DNA of 64,000 nucleotides from DASRLE01 sp963825315 (GTDB taxonomy: Bacteria > Verrucomicrobiota > Verrucomicrobiia > Limisphaerales > Palsa-1400), in assembly GCA_963825315.1 (NCBI GenBank), contig CAWGST010000002.1, positions 806,001 through 870,000 on the forward strand, written 5' to 3'. A program made the translations under genes and the position numbers. Within the stretch, counting starts at the first letter, position 1. Every line of letters begins with the position of its first letter. The notes beneath the pieces were generated by a model. It did no database searches and was not told where the DNA came from. It was given only the letters and a program-made list of their open reading frames with translations. This document shows, piece by piece, positions 31,815 to 41,513 of the stretch.

Positions 31815-33410
31815 TCAGGATGGTGCGCTTTCGGGCCTCTTCAGGCCCCACTTGGTCATCCTTGAAAGCAAAGTAGTAGGCTTGACGCCCAGAAGTTCCG
31901 ACGCGCTCTCGGGTCCGCTGATCTTCCAGTTGGCCGCTTCCAATGCCTGCACGAGGTTGTCACGTTCGAAGCGTTCAAGCTCGACCTCGGTGAGGAATTT
32001 GGGTTGCGCCACGCTGCCCGCCGGCGAATCGCTCGGAGGATTCGGTCGAGCCACTGGCGCCGCTTGGCCGGTGATAGGCAGGTCAAACTCCAAAGCCCCG
32101 CCGCGGGCCAGAATCACGGAGCGCTCAATCACGTTGCGCAATTCCCGCACATTGCCCGGCCAATCGTAACTCTGGAGTTGTGTGACCGCAGCCCTCGTCA
32201 GCCTGGGCTTGGCGCACTTCAATTCCTTGGCCGAGAGTTCGACAAAATGTTTCGCCAACAACGGGATGTCGTCCAACCGCTCCCGCAGCGGCGGAACTTG
32301 AATCGGAAACACGTTCAGCCGGTAAAAGAGGTCTTCCCGGAATCGGCCTGCGGCGGCTGCTTTCTTCAAATCCCGGTTGGTCGCGGCCACAATGCGCACA
32401 TTTGCGCGTCGCGTCCGGTCGTCACCAACTCGTTCGTACCGCTTCTCTTGAAGGATGCGCAGCAGCTTGTTTTGAATATCCAACGGAATTTCCCCCACTT
32501 CATCCAGGAAGATGGTTCCGCCCTCGGCGGTTTCAAAGCGTCCGGCCCGGTCCTTCACGGCTCCGGTGAAAGACCCTCTGACGTGGCCAAAGAACTCGCT
32601 TTCGAATAGCTCCCGTGGAATGGAGGCGCAATTGACTCGTACCAACGGGCCGTCTTTGCGAGCGCTACGGCGGTGGATTTCATGTGCCACCAGTTCTTTG
32701 CCTGTTCCGGTCTCACCCAGAATGAGCACCGAAGCTTCCGTGGGGGCCACCACGTCAATCTGGCTGACAATATGCCTCAAGGCGGCGCTTTGGCCGACCA
32801 GGTCGCCAAAGGCCTTAGCCTCCACTACCGCTTCCTGCAAATAGGTATTGTGCAATTCGAGCTGGGACTTGAGCACCTCGATTTCCTCGAATGCCCGGCG
32901 AGCCTTTTCTTCGCTCTCCCGCAGGGCTTGATTGGAGGCCTGGAGTTCAGCGGTGCGTTCCTGCACTCGGAGTTCCAGCGTGTTGTGCGCGTTGCGCAGA
33001 GCTTCTTCCGCCTGGCGCAGCCGCAAATGCGTTCTGACCCGCGCCAGCACTTCCTCGGCCTCAAAGGGCTTGGTAATGTAATCAATGCCGCCGGCCTCAA
33101 ACCCTGTGACTTTCTGGCGCGTATCGCCAAAGGCGCTAATAAAAATAACAGGGATGCGGCTGCTCTTCCCCTCTGCCTTTAAGCGACGGCATACCTCATA
33201 GCCATCCATGCCAGGCATGCTTACGTCAAGCAGGATCAAGTCTGGAGTCTTGGCGGCTACGGATTCCAGCGCCAGGGCGCCGTCCTCTGCCGGTCGGACA
33301 TGATAGCCGTGCTGGGTCAGCAGTTCGGTCAGCAGACGCAGGCTGGCGGGGGTGTCATCCACCACCAGAATCTCTTCCCGCGCTGAAGTCGGTTTCTTGT
33401 CTTCGCTCAT
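31815..33410 (-). CDS. NtrC-type response regulator / sigma-54 activator
   Basis: 531 residues. Receiver domain 1-130: VVDD (acidic pocket Asp18/19), phospho-acceptor Asp62 in LLLDVSMPGMDG, and ITKPFEAEE. A coiled-coil linker (~135-190, RTAELQASNQALRESEEKARRAFEEI) is followed by the AAA+ domain from ~193: Walker A GETGTGKE, loop-1 GSFTGA (the sigma-54 contact, GAFTGA type), Walker B GGTIFLDEV, arginine-finger region DLFYRLNVFPI. The C terminus carries a Fis-type HTH, SASELLGVKPTTLLSRMTKW. It overlaps the kinase gene (ATGA) and should activate sigma-54 promoters after phosphorylation, plausibly those carrying the shared UAS in this window. Confidence 0.93.
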   Translation of the reverse strand: MSEDKKPTSAREEILVVDDTPASLRLLTELLTQHGYHVRPAEDGALALESVAAKTPDLILLDVSMPGMDGYEVCRRLKAEGKSSRIPVIFISAFGDTRQKVTGFEAGGIDYITKPFEAEEVLARVRTHLRLRQAEEALRNAHNTLELRVQERTAELQASNQALRESEEKARRAFEEIEVLKSQLELHNTYLQEAVVEAKAFGDLVGQSAALRHIVSQIDVVAPTEASVLILGETGTGKELVAHEIHRRSARKDGPLVRVNCASIPRELFESEFFGHVRGSFTGAVKDRAGRFETAEGGTIFLDEVGEIPLDIQNKLLRILQEKRYERVGDDRTRRANVRIVAATNRDLKKAAAAGRFREDLFYRLNVFPIQVPPLRERLDDIPLLAKHFVELSAKELKCAKPRLTRAAVTQLQSYDWPGNVRELRNVIERSVILARGGALEFDLPITGQAAPVARPNPPSDSPAGSVAQPKFLTEVELERFERDNLVQALEAANWKISGPESASELLGVKPTTLLSRMTKWGLKRPESAPS

Positions 33411-36400
33411 AAGGTCTGTCCCTTTTTCAGCAATTTCAAAAGCCGTTTGTAGCCAAGCTGTGTGGCCAGCGTGTTCAAAGCCCGGCCCAGCGAAGCATCT
33501 CGCTCGGTGACCTGTTGGATGAGGGCCTGTGTGCGAGCCGTGTCCAGTTCGACGACGGCCTGACGCAAATCCCGCAGCAGTTCCGCAGGGAGCGCGTCCA
33601 ACTGCTCCGGACGCAGGGTAAGCCCCGGCGCGTCCGGAATGCTCTCCTGACGCGGTGCCTTTTCATAGATAAATTTCAGGCGCAGGTGCCGGGCCAAGGC
33701 TCCGAAGAGCTCCTGTTCACGAATCGGTTTGCGCACGAGGTCGTCGCAACCGGCTGCCATAATTGGTTCTCTCTCTTCCTCCAAGGCGTGAGCCGTGAGC
33801 GCGATGATTTTGGTATCGGCGCCAGCCTTGGTCGCCCGAATCCGCCGGACTGCTTCCAACCCGTCCATCACCGGCATGCGGATATCCATCCAAATCAGGT
33901 CTGGATGCCATTGCTCGAACAGTGCCACTGCCTCCTGTCCGTTGGCGGCCTCACGTAACTCAAAACCAAGCGGCTCCAACAGCCTTCGCAGCAGGAGACG
34001 GTTCTCCGGCTGGTCTTCCACAATCAGGAGCCGGTAACGGGGCTGCCCTTCGGCCAATCCCAAAATGCGCGGGTTCTTCAGCTCATCGCGCTCCGCCACC
34101 GACGGAAGGACGCGCACTGGAATAGTGAAATAAAACAGCGATCCCTTGCCTGGCTTGCTGGTCACGCCAATCTGGCCTCCCATGAGCTCGACGTATTGCT
34201 TGCAGATGGCCAACCCCAATCCAGTCCCGGCTTGCGCGGGAGCCTGGTCGCCCAATTGCACGAAGGGAAAGAAGATGCGCTTGCAATCCTCCTGGCTTAT
34301 GCCGGGCCCGGAGTCCTCAACCTCAAATCGCACTTTGGCTTCTTCGGACCCGTGGGTGCTGGCGAGCCTGGCGCAGAGCTTCACCCCGCCTGAATCTGTG
34401 TACTTGATCGCGTTGCCAAGCAGGTTCAGCAACACTTGGCGCAGTTTGCCTGCGTCCACAGCAACGAACCGGGGCAGATCCGGGTCACGCTCCAAGGCGA
34501 AACGGAGTCCCTTTTCCACGGCCCCGACTCCCATGAGCGACTGCATTTCGTGCAGTAGCTGGTTCAAGTCAACTTCGGACTCCTTCAGGGCCACCCGACC
34601 GGACTCGATCTTCGCCATGTCCAGGACATTGTTAATTAAATTCAGCAGGTGCTCGCCGCTGCGGACAATGATATCCAGCGCCTCCTGCTGGCGCGGCGTC
34701 ACGTCCGGACCGCTCTTGAGCAGCCGGGAAAAGCCGAGCACGGCGTTGAGGGGAGTGCGCAACTCATGGCTCATGTTAGCCAGGAACGTGCCCTTCGCGC
34801 GATTGGCGGCTTCGGCCCGGGCCTTGGCTTCGGCTAATTGTTCCGTCCGCTGCTTCACCAGATCTTCGAGGTGCTCCCGGTGTTTACGCAGCTCGTCCTC
34901 ACCCAGCTTGCGTCCCGTCACATCCATCGCGGTGCCGACATATTGAGCAAGCTGTCCGTTTTCATCGAGAACCGGATGGCCGATCGCATGGATGTGCCTG
35001 ACGGTTCCATCGCTCAGCACGATCCGGTGATCATGCTCGTACTCCATTTTCTCCTCGGCTGCCTTCAGCAGCAGTTTGCGCGTGTGGTCGAGATCCTCAG
35101 GGTGGATTCGTTGCCAGAATGCTTCAGTGGTTGGCACACCGTCCTGCGGGTTTAAGCCGTAAATTCGGAACATTTCCTCGGACCAGTAAAGCGCCTCGAG
35201 AGTGGCAGGGCTCCAGGCCCAACTACCTGTGTGGCTCAGCCGCTGCCCTTCCGCCAGATAAGCCTCGCTTCTCCGCAGTGCCTCCTCGGCACGCTTGCGG
35301 TCGGTGATGTCGCGCGCCACATGGACGACATGTGTCAGTTCACCGCTCGGGTCAAACACGGGGGCAACGGAAACCGACAACCAAGGACCTCCCTCTCTGG
35401 CCAGGACCTCCACTTCTTCATGCCTCCGAGATTGGCGCATTTTGGCGAGAGGGCATTCCGCAGGGGGCGTGGACGTCCCGTGGATCAGATCGTAGCAGTG
35501 TCCCCCGACAATTTTGTCAAACGGCAGCCCCAGGAACTCCGCCGCTGCATGGTTGGCACGCAAGATACGGAAATCCTTGTCGAGCAGCAAAACCAGATCC
35601 TGCACCGCGTCAAAGGTAGCCTGCCACTGCGCGGCGGTATTGCGCACCTCTTCCTCCGCCCGCTTGCGCTCGGTGATGTCCGTCAGCATGGCGAAGGAGC
35701 CTATAAAAGGATGCTCGGCATCAAACATCGACGTGGCCGAAACGTACATCCATACGGTGCTGCTATCCTTGCGGCGGTATCTCTGCTCATAGCGCTCGGT
35801 TAGCCCCTGGCAACGGGCTGCTATTCTCGCTGACATCTCGGCTTGGTCGTCCTTGAACAGAAACTCATGGAGCTTCCTGCCCACCATCTCCTTTGGTTCG
35901 TACCCAAGCATTTCCGCCATGCGCCGGTTCACCAAGGTGGTTACGAATTGCTCATCGAGTTCCCAAATGCCCTCGGACGCCGTATCCACGAGCCGGCGGT
36001 ACCGCTGTTCGCTTTCCCTGAGTTTCTCCTCCGTTTCTTTGCGCTCAGCCAGTTCCCGCTCAAGCGTTTGGTTGGCTTGCTCGAGGCGTTTGCCCGCCAC
36101 TTGGATTTCCTCGAACGCGCGGGCGTTAGCGATGGCTGCCCCCACGTGATCCGCAAAGATCGCCACCCAAGGCCGGCTTACCTCCGGCACATATTCGCGA
36201 GTAAAACCCACGAGAGCTCCCAAAGCCTCTCCTTTGAACCGAATAGGGCTGATCGCGAAGGCGCGGACGCCCTCTTCTCGCAACCAATCAAAGCCGACGA
36301 TGGAAAGCGGCTGCTGGTCCGACTTCGTTACCAGTCCTTGCTGACCGCTGGCCACCGCCTCTCCCAGCGGGCCGAAATTCAATGGCACGCGAGCATTGAG

Positions 36401-36689
36401 ATCCTCGGTACTCTCGCGGCCCCTGTCCCTGAGGGAGAATCGATCGGCCTTTTCCCGCGACCAAATGCAGGCAGCGGGACTTGTCAGCACATTCAGACCG
36501 ATATTTGCAGGTGGCGCACAGGTCACCTTTTTCGACCAACCAGACCTGGGTAAATACATATTCGGTGCGCTCTGACCCGTGCTCGACGATTTTCTTCAGG
36601 ATCGGCTCCACCGATCGCTCCTGGGCAATCTCCATGAGCAATTGCGCCGCCAGATGCGGATCAAATCGTCTGTCGCTGGCCGGTTCCAT
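33407..36689 (-). pseudogene. Hybrid histidine kinase with Cys4-GAF and PAS sensors, one frameshift
   Basis: The N terminus from ATG 36689 encodes FDPHLAAQLLMEIAQERS and a cysteine cluster GDLCATCKYRSECADKSRC (C-x2-C-x5-C-x5-C). A frameshift near 36445 moves the rest into the next frame, where a GAF domain (ISPIRFKGEALGALVGFT), three PAS regions (starting RYRRLVDTASEGIWEL, ATFDAVQDLVLLLDKD and SHTGSWAWSPATLEALY), HisKA (FLANMSHELRTPLNAVLGFS), HATPase (DSGPGISQED, GTGLGLAICKQYV) and a receiver (PDLIWMDIRMPVMDG) follow. Combined length is about 1,090 residues. If the shift is real the kinase loses its N-terminal sensor; the 33407-36559 frame lacks an obvious start. The response regulator follows directly. 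Confidence 0.82.
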
Positions 36690-36824
36690 AACTGGCCTAA
36701 GTTGCCAGAAGGAGGGGTGGGAGGCCAAGCATTAATCTGCTACTCGAACCGTTCGGGTTGGCCGGTCGTCGCCAGAACGGCGGTCCTGTTGCCACACCCA
36801 ACTCCAATGGGTTTGCGGCAGAGT

Positions 36825-39074
36825 TCACTTATTAGCCGAGCTTATGTCCGCTGCGGCGATCAGCACCACGACCGAACGAGGTGCGGCACGATACGTTTGG
36901 CCTGTAACCACAGGAGCGGACGGCCAATCCTGGATATCGTCGGGGGATTCGAGTGACGTATCAATCCATCGGCGCCATGGATGGCCGGCGGCGTGCATTT
37001 CTGCCGGCAACTCGAATTCGAGCGGTTCCCAGTAAGCGTTGAAGATGAGATGGAAAGACAGGTTATCCTCCGGCACGTCCGCACTGAACGCCAGGCTGTG
37101 CGATTGCTGGATCCAGTCGGGTTGGTGAAGCTTGACGCCATGCCAGGCCTTCCTAGTATTACTCTGTTAAGTTGCGCAAACTGCGAGTGAAGAATGAAAT
37201 GTGTTGAAAGAGCAAAATCCGGTCGCCCAATCGCGGTTTTCGTCAATGTTTATGGGCATTTCATGCTTTTTTTCCGATCTTATACTTAACAAAGTAATAC
37301 TAGCGCCTCGCAAGAGCTGGTTCAAACTCAGCCTTTGGCGCTCACTGTCCAATTTGCGCAAAGCGCGGCGCGCCGCCAAGAGTTCGACGAACCGATGGAG
37401 ACCCGCGTGCTGCCGCACCAGGTTCCAGTCAAACCAACTGGTCTCATTATCCTGGCAGTAGGCGTTATTGTTTCCGCGCTGGCTGCGTCGCGCTTCGTCG
37501 CCCATCAAGAGCATGGGCACGCCCAGCGACAGGAGGGTCACGGCCAGAAAGTTCTTAATCTGACGATCCCGCAGCTTTTCGATGGCGGGGTCGGCGGCGG
37601 GGCCTTCCACACCGCAATTCCAACTTCGGTTATCATTGGCCCCATCACGATTGTCCTCGCAGTTATGCTCGTTGTGCTTCTGGTTATACGACACCAGGTC
37701 ATTCAGGGTAAATCCGTCGTGACAGGTGACGAAGTTGACGCTCTGCTCGGCTTCCCGCTCTTTGTGCCCGTAGATCTCGGGACTGCCGATGAACCGGTCG
37801 GCCAACCGCCGGACGGAGCCATCTGCCCCCAGGAAGAAACTGCGCACATCATCGCGGAAACGGCCGTTCCATTCCTTCCAACTGTCGCCAATGAAATTGC
37901 CGACCTGGTAAAGGCCGGCAGCATCCCAAGCCTCCGCGATCAATTTGGTTCCCGCCAAAACCGGGTCGGACTCGATGTCCCACAGTACGGGAGGGTTGGG
38001 TAAGACCTGGCCTGAAGTGTCGCGGGCGAGAATGGAGGCGAGATCGAAGCGAAAGCCATCCACATGCATCGCTTCCACCCAATACCGAAGGCTGTCCACG
38101 ATGAGCCGCCGAACGATGGGGTGGTTGGCGTTGAGCGTGTTGCCCGTGCCGCTGAAATTAGCGTAACGGGCTTGGCCGGGTTCGAGGAGGTAATAAATGG
38201 AATTATCCAGTCCGCGCAGGCTTAGGGTAGGCCCCGTGTGGTCCCCCTCGGCGGTGTGGTTGAAAACCACGTCGAGAATAACTTCAAGGCCTTCACGGTG
38301 CAACGCCTTGACCATGTCCCTAAACTCGTCAACCGGGCCGAGCCTGTCCCGCCGCGAGCTGTACGCGTGATGAGGCGCGAAGAACGAAACCGGCGCGTAG
38401 CCCCAATAGTTAACCTTGCCCGGCGGACAGTCCTGGGGATCGAACTGGAAAACTGGCAGCAACTCGACCGCCGTAACCCCGAGTTGTTTCAAATAGGGAA
38501 TCTTCTCGATCAGGCCGGCATACGTTCCACGCAGGTGTTCTTTGAGGCCGGAGCTCGGATGCCGGGTGAACCCGCGGACGTGCATCTCGTAGATGATGGT
38601 CCTGGAAGATGGTCGTTTTAGCGGAGTGTCGCCTTCCCAATCGTAGGCGGAGGGATCCACCACGACGCTTTTCATCGCAATGGCGCAGTTGTCCCCCGGA
38701 TGACGGGCGGCCTCGCGGGAATAGTTCCGTGGGACGACCACGCCGCGCCCATAGGGGTCGAGCAGGACCTTGCTGGCATCAAAGCGCGCGCCGCTGGCGG
38801 GGTCGAACTGCCCACGCGCCCGGTAGCCATAAAGCTGGCCCGGTTGTATTTCCGGGACGAAGGCGTGCCAATAGTGATAGCTTCGGCTAATTACTGGATC
38901 CAGCGGGATCACGTGGGATGGCCGCGGATCGTCCTTCAGTTCGAAGAGCAACAACTCTATCGCCGCGGCGTTGCGTGAGAACACGCTGAAGTTAACGCCG
39001 CCATCGACGATTGTGGCGCCCAGTGGCGAACTTCGTCCGGGGGTCACGGTGTTATGTATCGCGGTGTGAGCCAT
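36825..39074 (-). pseudogene. glgX: Glycogen debranching enzyme GlgX, interrupted by a MITE
   Basis: From ATG 39074 the frame encodes a GH13 debranching enzyme: N-terminal CBM48 (GATIVDGGVNFSVFSRNA), YEMHVRGFTRHPSSG, VELLPVFQFDPQDC, DGFRFDLASIL (nucleophile Asp), KLIAEAWDAAGLYQVGNF (acid Glu) and NFVTCHDGFTLNDLVSYN. After LNQLLRGA (near 37303) a 149-bp element breaks the frame. Beyond it the C-terminal domain resumes: KAWHGVKLHQPDW, LSFHLIFNAYWEPLEFELP, WRRWIDTSLESPDDI. Removing the element with one TA restores the frame exactly (GGC GCT AGG AAG GCC). The truncated product retains the catalytic barrel but loses the C-terminal beta domain. Confidence 0.88.
37154..37302. mobile_element. MITE-like element inserted in glgX
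   Basis: 149 bp bounded by terminal inverted repeats of 19 bp with one mismatch (TAGTATTACTCTGTTAAGT and its counterpart with T for C), beginning and ending in TA. The inside has no plausible gene, contains a short A/T-rich stretch, and its base composition is lower in GC than the host gene. TA flanks and small size fit a miniature inverted-repeat element mobilised by an IS630/Tc1-mariner-type transposase, but its ends differ from the IS630 copies in this window. Confidence 0.8.
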
Positions 39075-39113
39075 CTGGATTTGTTTACGCGAAGTGCCAA
39101 CGCCTCCGCCGGG

Positions 39114-39311
39114 CTATTCATTTATCCCCCAATACCGATACGCCGCCGAGTCGGAGTGCTCCGACACGCAAATCGGCAAAGGAACATGCCGCGGCTCCCG
39201 TAGGCCCGCTGAAATGGATTCCAGATAGTCCGGCGCGGGCCTGTCCGGCTCCGGCTCAACCACTTCATGAGAAACATCATCAAGGGATTTAAGAACTGTA
39301 TTTCCTTTCAT
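39114..39311 (-). CDS. Small acidic protein overlapping tkt end
   Basis: 65 residues, MKGNTVLKSLDDVSHEVVEP..., rich in Glu/Pro, ending SDSAAYRYWGINE. The ATG overlaps the transketolase stop (ATGA), which argues for coupled translation within the operon; glgX follows 39 bases later. No family is recognised. The longer antisense-like frame upstream inside tkt is not considered real. Confidence 0.45.
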   Translation of the reverse strand: MKGNTVLKSLDDVSHEVVEPEPDRPAPDYLESISAGLREPRHVPLPICVSEHSDSAAYRYWGINE

Positions 39312-41467
39312 AACTGGCGATTTGGCTGTTGTGCCGGAGTCATTCCTGACTGGTTTCCGGCGGTTGGCACGGACGTCTTGTCCGCGCAAATCTTCTGCAG
39401 ATGTCTCAAGCCCCTTTCCCGCAGCAGTTCTTTGGCAACCGCCACGACCTGGTCCGGTTCGAAGCCGAACTTTTTTTGAAGTTCTTTGAGCGGCGCTGAA
39501 GCTCCGAAGGTGTGCATGCCGATGACCCGGCCCTTCACGCCAACATAACGTTCCCATCCGAATGTCGAGGCCTGTTCCACCGCGACCCGAGCTTCGACTT
39601 CGGGCGGCAGGACACTGTTTTGATACTCCCGACTCTGGTGCTCGAAGATATCCCAGGAGGGCATCGAAACTACGCGTGACCGAATGCCTTCGGTCAGCAG
39701 TTTCTCGTGCGCCTGGACAGCAAGAATCACCTCGCTTCCGGACGCGATCAGAATGACCTCGGGTTTCCCGTCCGGCGCGTCGGCCAGAACATAAGCACCT
39801 TGCGCCACGCCCGATGCCGGCGCGTACCTGCTTCGATCCAAGGTAGGCAACGGTTGCCGAGAGAGGGCAAGGACTGTTGGTTTGTGGCGCAACTTCATAA
39901 TATACCGGTAGGCTTCCACGACCTCATTCGCGTCACCGGGTCGCAGAGTGACCAACCCGGGGATGGCACGAAGGGAGGCCAAATGCTCGACGGGTTGGTG
40001 GGTTGGGCCGTCTTCGCCGTCGCCCATGGCGTCGTGCGAGAAGATGAAAAGGGTGGGCAGCTCCATCAGAGCGGAAAGCCGGATGGCCGGCCGGGCGTAG
40101 TCAATGAAGACGAAGAAGCTCGCGCCAAAGCCGCGCAACTTCGACAGCGACAGACCATTGACGATGGCGCCCATCGCGTGCTCGCGGATTCCGAAGTGCA
40201 TGTTCCGGCCGCCTGGATTACTGGCCTGGAAGTGACCCGCACCTTCGAAGGTCAACGTCGTTTTGTTCGATGGCCCAAGGTCCGCGGAGCCGCCGATGAG
40301 CCAAGGGATGTTTTGCGCCAGGATGTTCAAGACCTTGCCGGAGGCCTCACGGCCCGCCATTCCCTTCGGATCGGCAGGGAAGACAGGGAGGTTTCGATCC
40401 CAGCCCTTGGGCAACTCGCGCCGTTGCATCAATTCGATCTCGGCCGCCAGCTCCGGGAACTTGTTTTGACAAGCTGAGAAGAGCGCCAGCCACTCACGGC
40501 GGACCGCATTGCCGCGGGCACCAATTCCCTCGGCAAAATGAGCATAGACTCCGTCCGGCACGAGAAACTTCGCATCTTCGGGCCAGCCGTAACTGCGCTT
40601 GGTGAGGCGGACTTCCTCCTCGCCCAAAGGTTCTCCATGTGCTTCGGCCGTGTCCTGCTTATGCGGAGCGCCGTAACCGATGTGGCTGTCCAGGACGATG
40701 AACGTAGGCCGGCCTTTGGTCTGGCGGAAAATCTGGAGCGCTCGTTCGATGCGATTCACGTCATTGGCATCACCGACGCGCAACACGTTCCAGTCATAAG
40801 CCAGGAAACGGGCAGCCACATCCTCGGTGAAGGCGATGCTTGTGTTGCCTTCGATGGTGATATGGTTGTTGTCAAAAACCCAGCAGAGGTTGTCCAGGCC
40901 CAGGTGGCCTGCGAGCGAGGCCGCCTCCGAGGAGATGCCCTCCATCATGCAGCCGTCTCCGCAGACGGCATACACGTTGTAATTGAACAGGTCGAACCCG
41001 GGCCGGTTGTAACGGTTGGCGAGCCATTTCTGGGCGATTGCCATCCCGACCGCTGTGGCAACGCCTTGGCCGAGCGGGCCGGTGGTGGTTTCCACCCCGG
41101 AAACCCAGCGGTACTCGGGGTGGCCGGGTGCCTTGCTGCCGAGTTGGCGGAACCGGCGAATGTCGTCCAGCGTCACCGCCGGTTCGCCCAACCGCTCGTA
41201 ATCGGCATCCACCGCATGGACCCCGGTGAGGTGAAGAATGGACCAGAGCAGCATCGAGGCGTGCCCGTTGGAGAGCACGAACCGGTCGCGGTTGGGCCAG
41301 ATTGGGTCCTGCGGATCGTACTGCAGCACCCGGTTCCAGATCGTATAGACCAACGGTGCCAGCGCCATCGGCGTGCCCGGATGGCCGGACTTGGCCTGTT
41401 GCACGGCATCGATGGAGAGCGTGCGGATTGTGTTGATCGCCAGTTGAACTGTGTTCTCGTCTGTCAT
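39308..41467 (-). CDS. tkt: Transketolase
   Basis: 719 residues. Landmarks: AKSGHPGTPMALAPLVYTIW, RDRFVLSNGHASMLLWSIL, GPLGQGVATAVGMA, YAVCGDGCMMEGISSEAASLAGHLGL with the ThDP/Mg motif GDG...N, DNNHITIEG, DSHIGYGAPHKQDTAEAHGEPLG, and the pyrimidine-domain NMHFGIREHAMGAIVNGL. It transfers two-carbon units between pentose, tetrose and hexose phosphates. Together with tal, rpiB and xfp in the same operon it can supply the phosphoketolase with xylulose-5-P and consume erythrose-4-P. The last ~35 residues form a polar tail not seen in the core family. Confidence 0.95.
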   Translation of the reverse strand: MTDENTVQLAINTIRTLSIDAVQQAKSGHPGTPMALAPLVYTIWNRVLQYDPQDPIWPNRDRFVLSNGHASMLLWSILHLTGVHAVDADYERLGEPAVTLDDIRRFRQLGSKAPGHPEYRWVSGVETTTGPLGQGVATAVGMAIAQKWLANRYNRPGFDLFNYNVYAVCGDGCMMEGISSEAASLAGHLGLDNLCWVFDNNHITIEGNTSIAFTEDVAARFLAYDWNVLRVGDANDVNRIERALQIFRQTKGRPTFIVLDSHIGYGAPHKQDTAEAHGEPLGEEEVRLTKRSYGWPEDAKFLVPDGVYAHFAEGIGARGNAVRREWLALFSACQNKFPELAAEIELMQRRELPKGWDRNLPVFPADPKGMAGREASGKVLNILAQNIPWLIGGSADLGPSNKTTLTFEGAGHFQASNPGGRNMHFGIREHAMGAIVNGLSLSKLRGFGASFFVFIDYARPAIRLSALMELPTLFIFSHDAMGDGEDGPTHQPVEHLASLRAIPGLVTLRPGDANEVVEAYRYIMKLRHKPTVLALSRQPLPTLDRSRYAPASGVAQGAYVLADAPDGKPEVILIASGSEVILAVQAHEKLLTEGIRSRVVSMPSWDIFEHQSREYQNSVLPPEVEARVAVEQASTFGWERYVGVKGRVIGMHTFGASAPLKELQKKFGFEPDQVVAVAKELLRERGLRHLQKICADKTSVPTAGNQSGMTPAQQPNRQL

Positions 41468-41513
41468 TGGATTCGCCTTTGATTATTTCGCTTACGCGGT
41501 CGGGGGTGAATAG

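Noticed and set aside
36735..36765. CTCGAACCGTTCGGG upstream of the kinase as a further UAS
   Set aside because: Only the inner GAACnGTTC part matches and no convincing -24/-12 promoter follows it; autoregulation remains possible but unsupported.
39114..39557. 147-residue version of the small ORF after tkt
   Set aside because: Most of its length lies inside the transketolase coding region; only the part from 39311 with the ATGA overlap is plausible.
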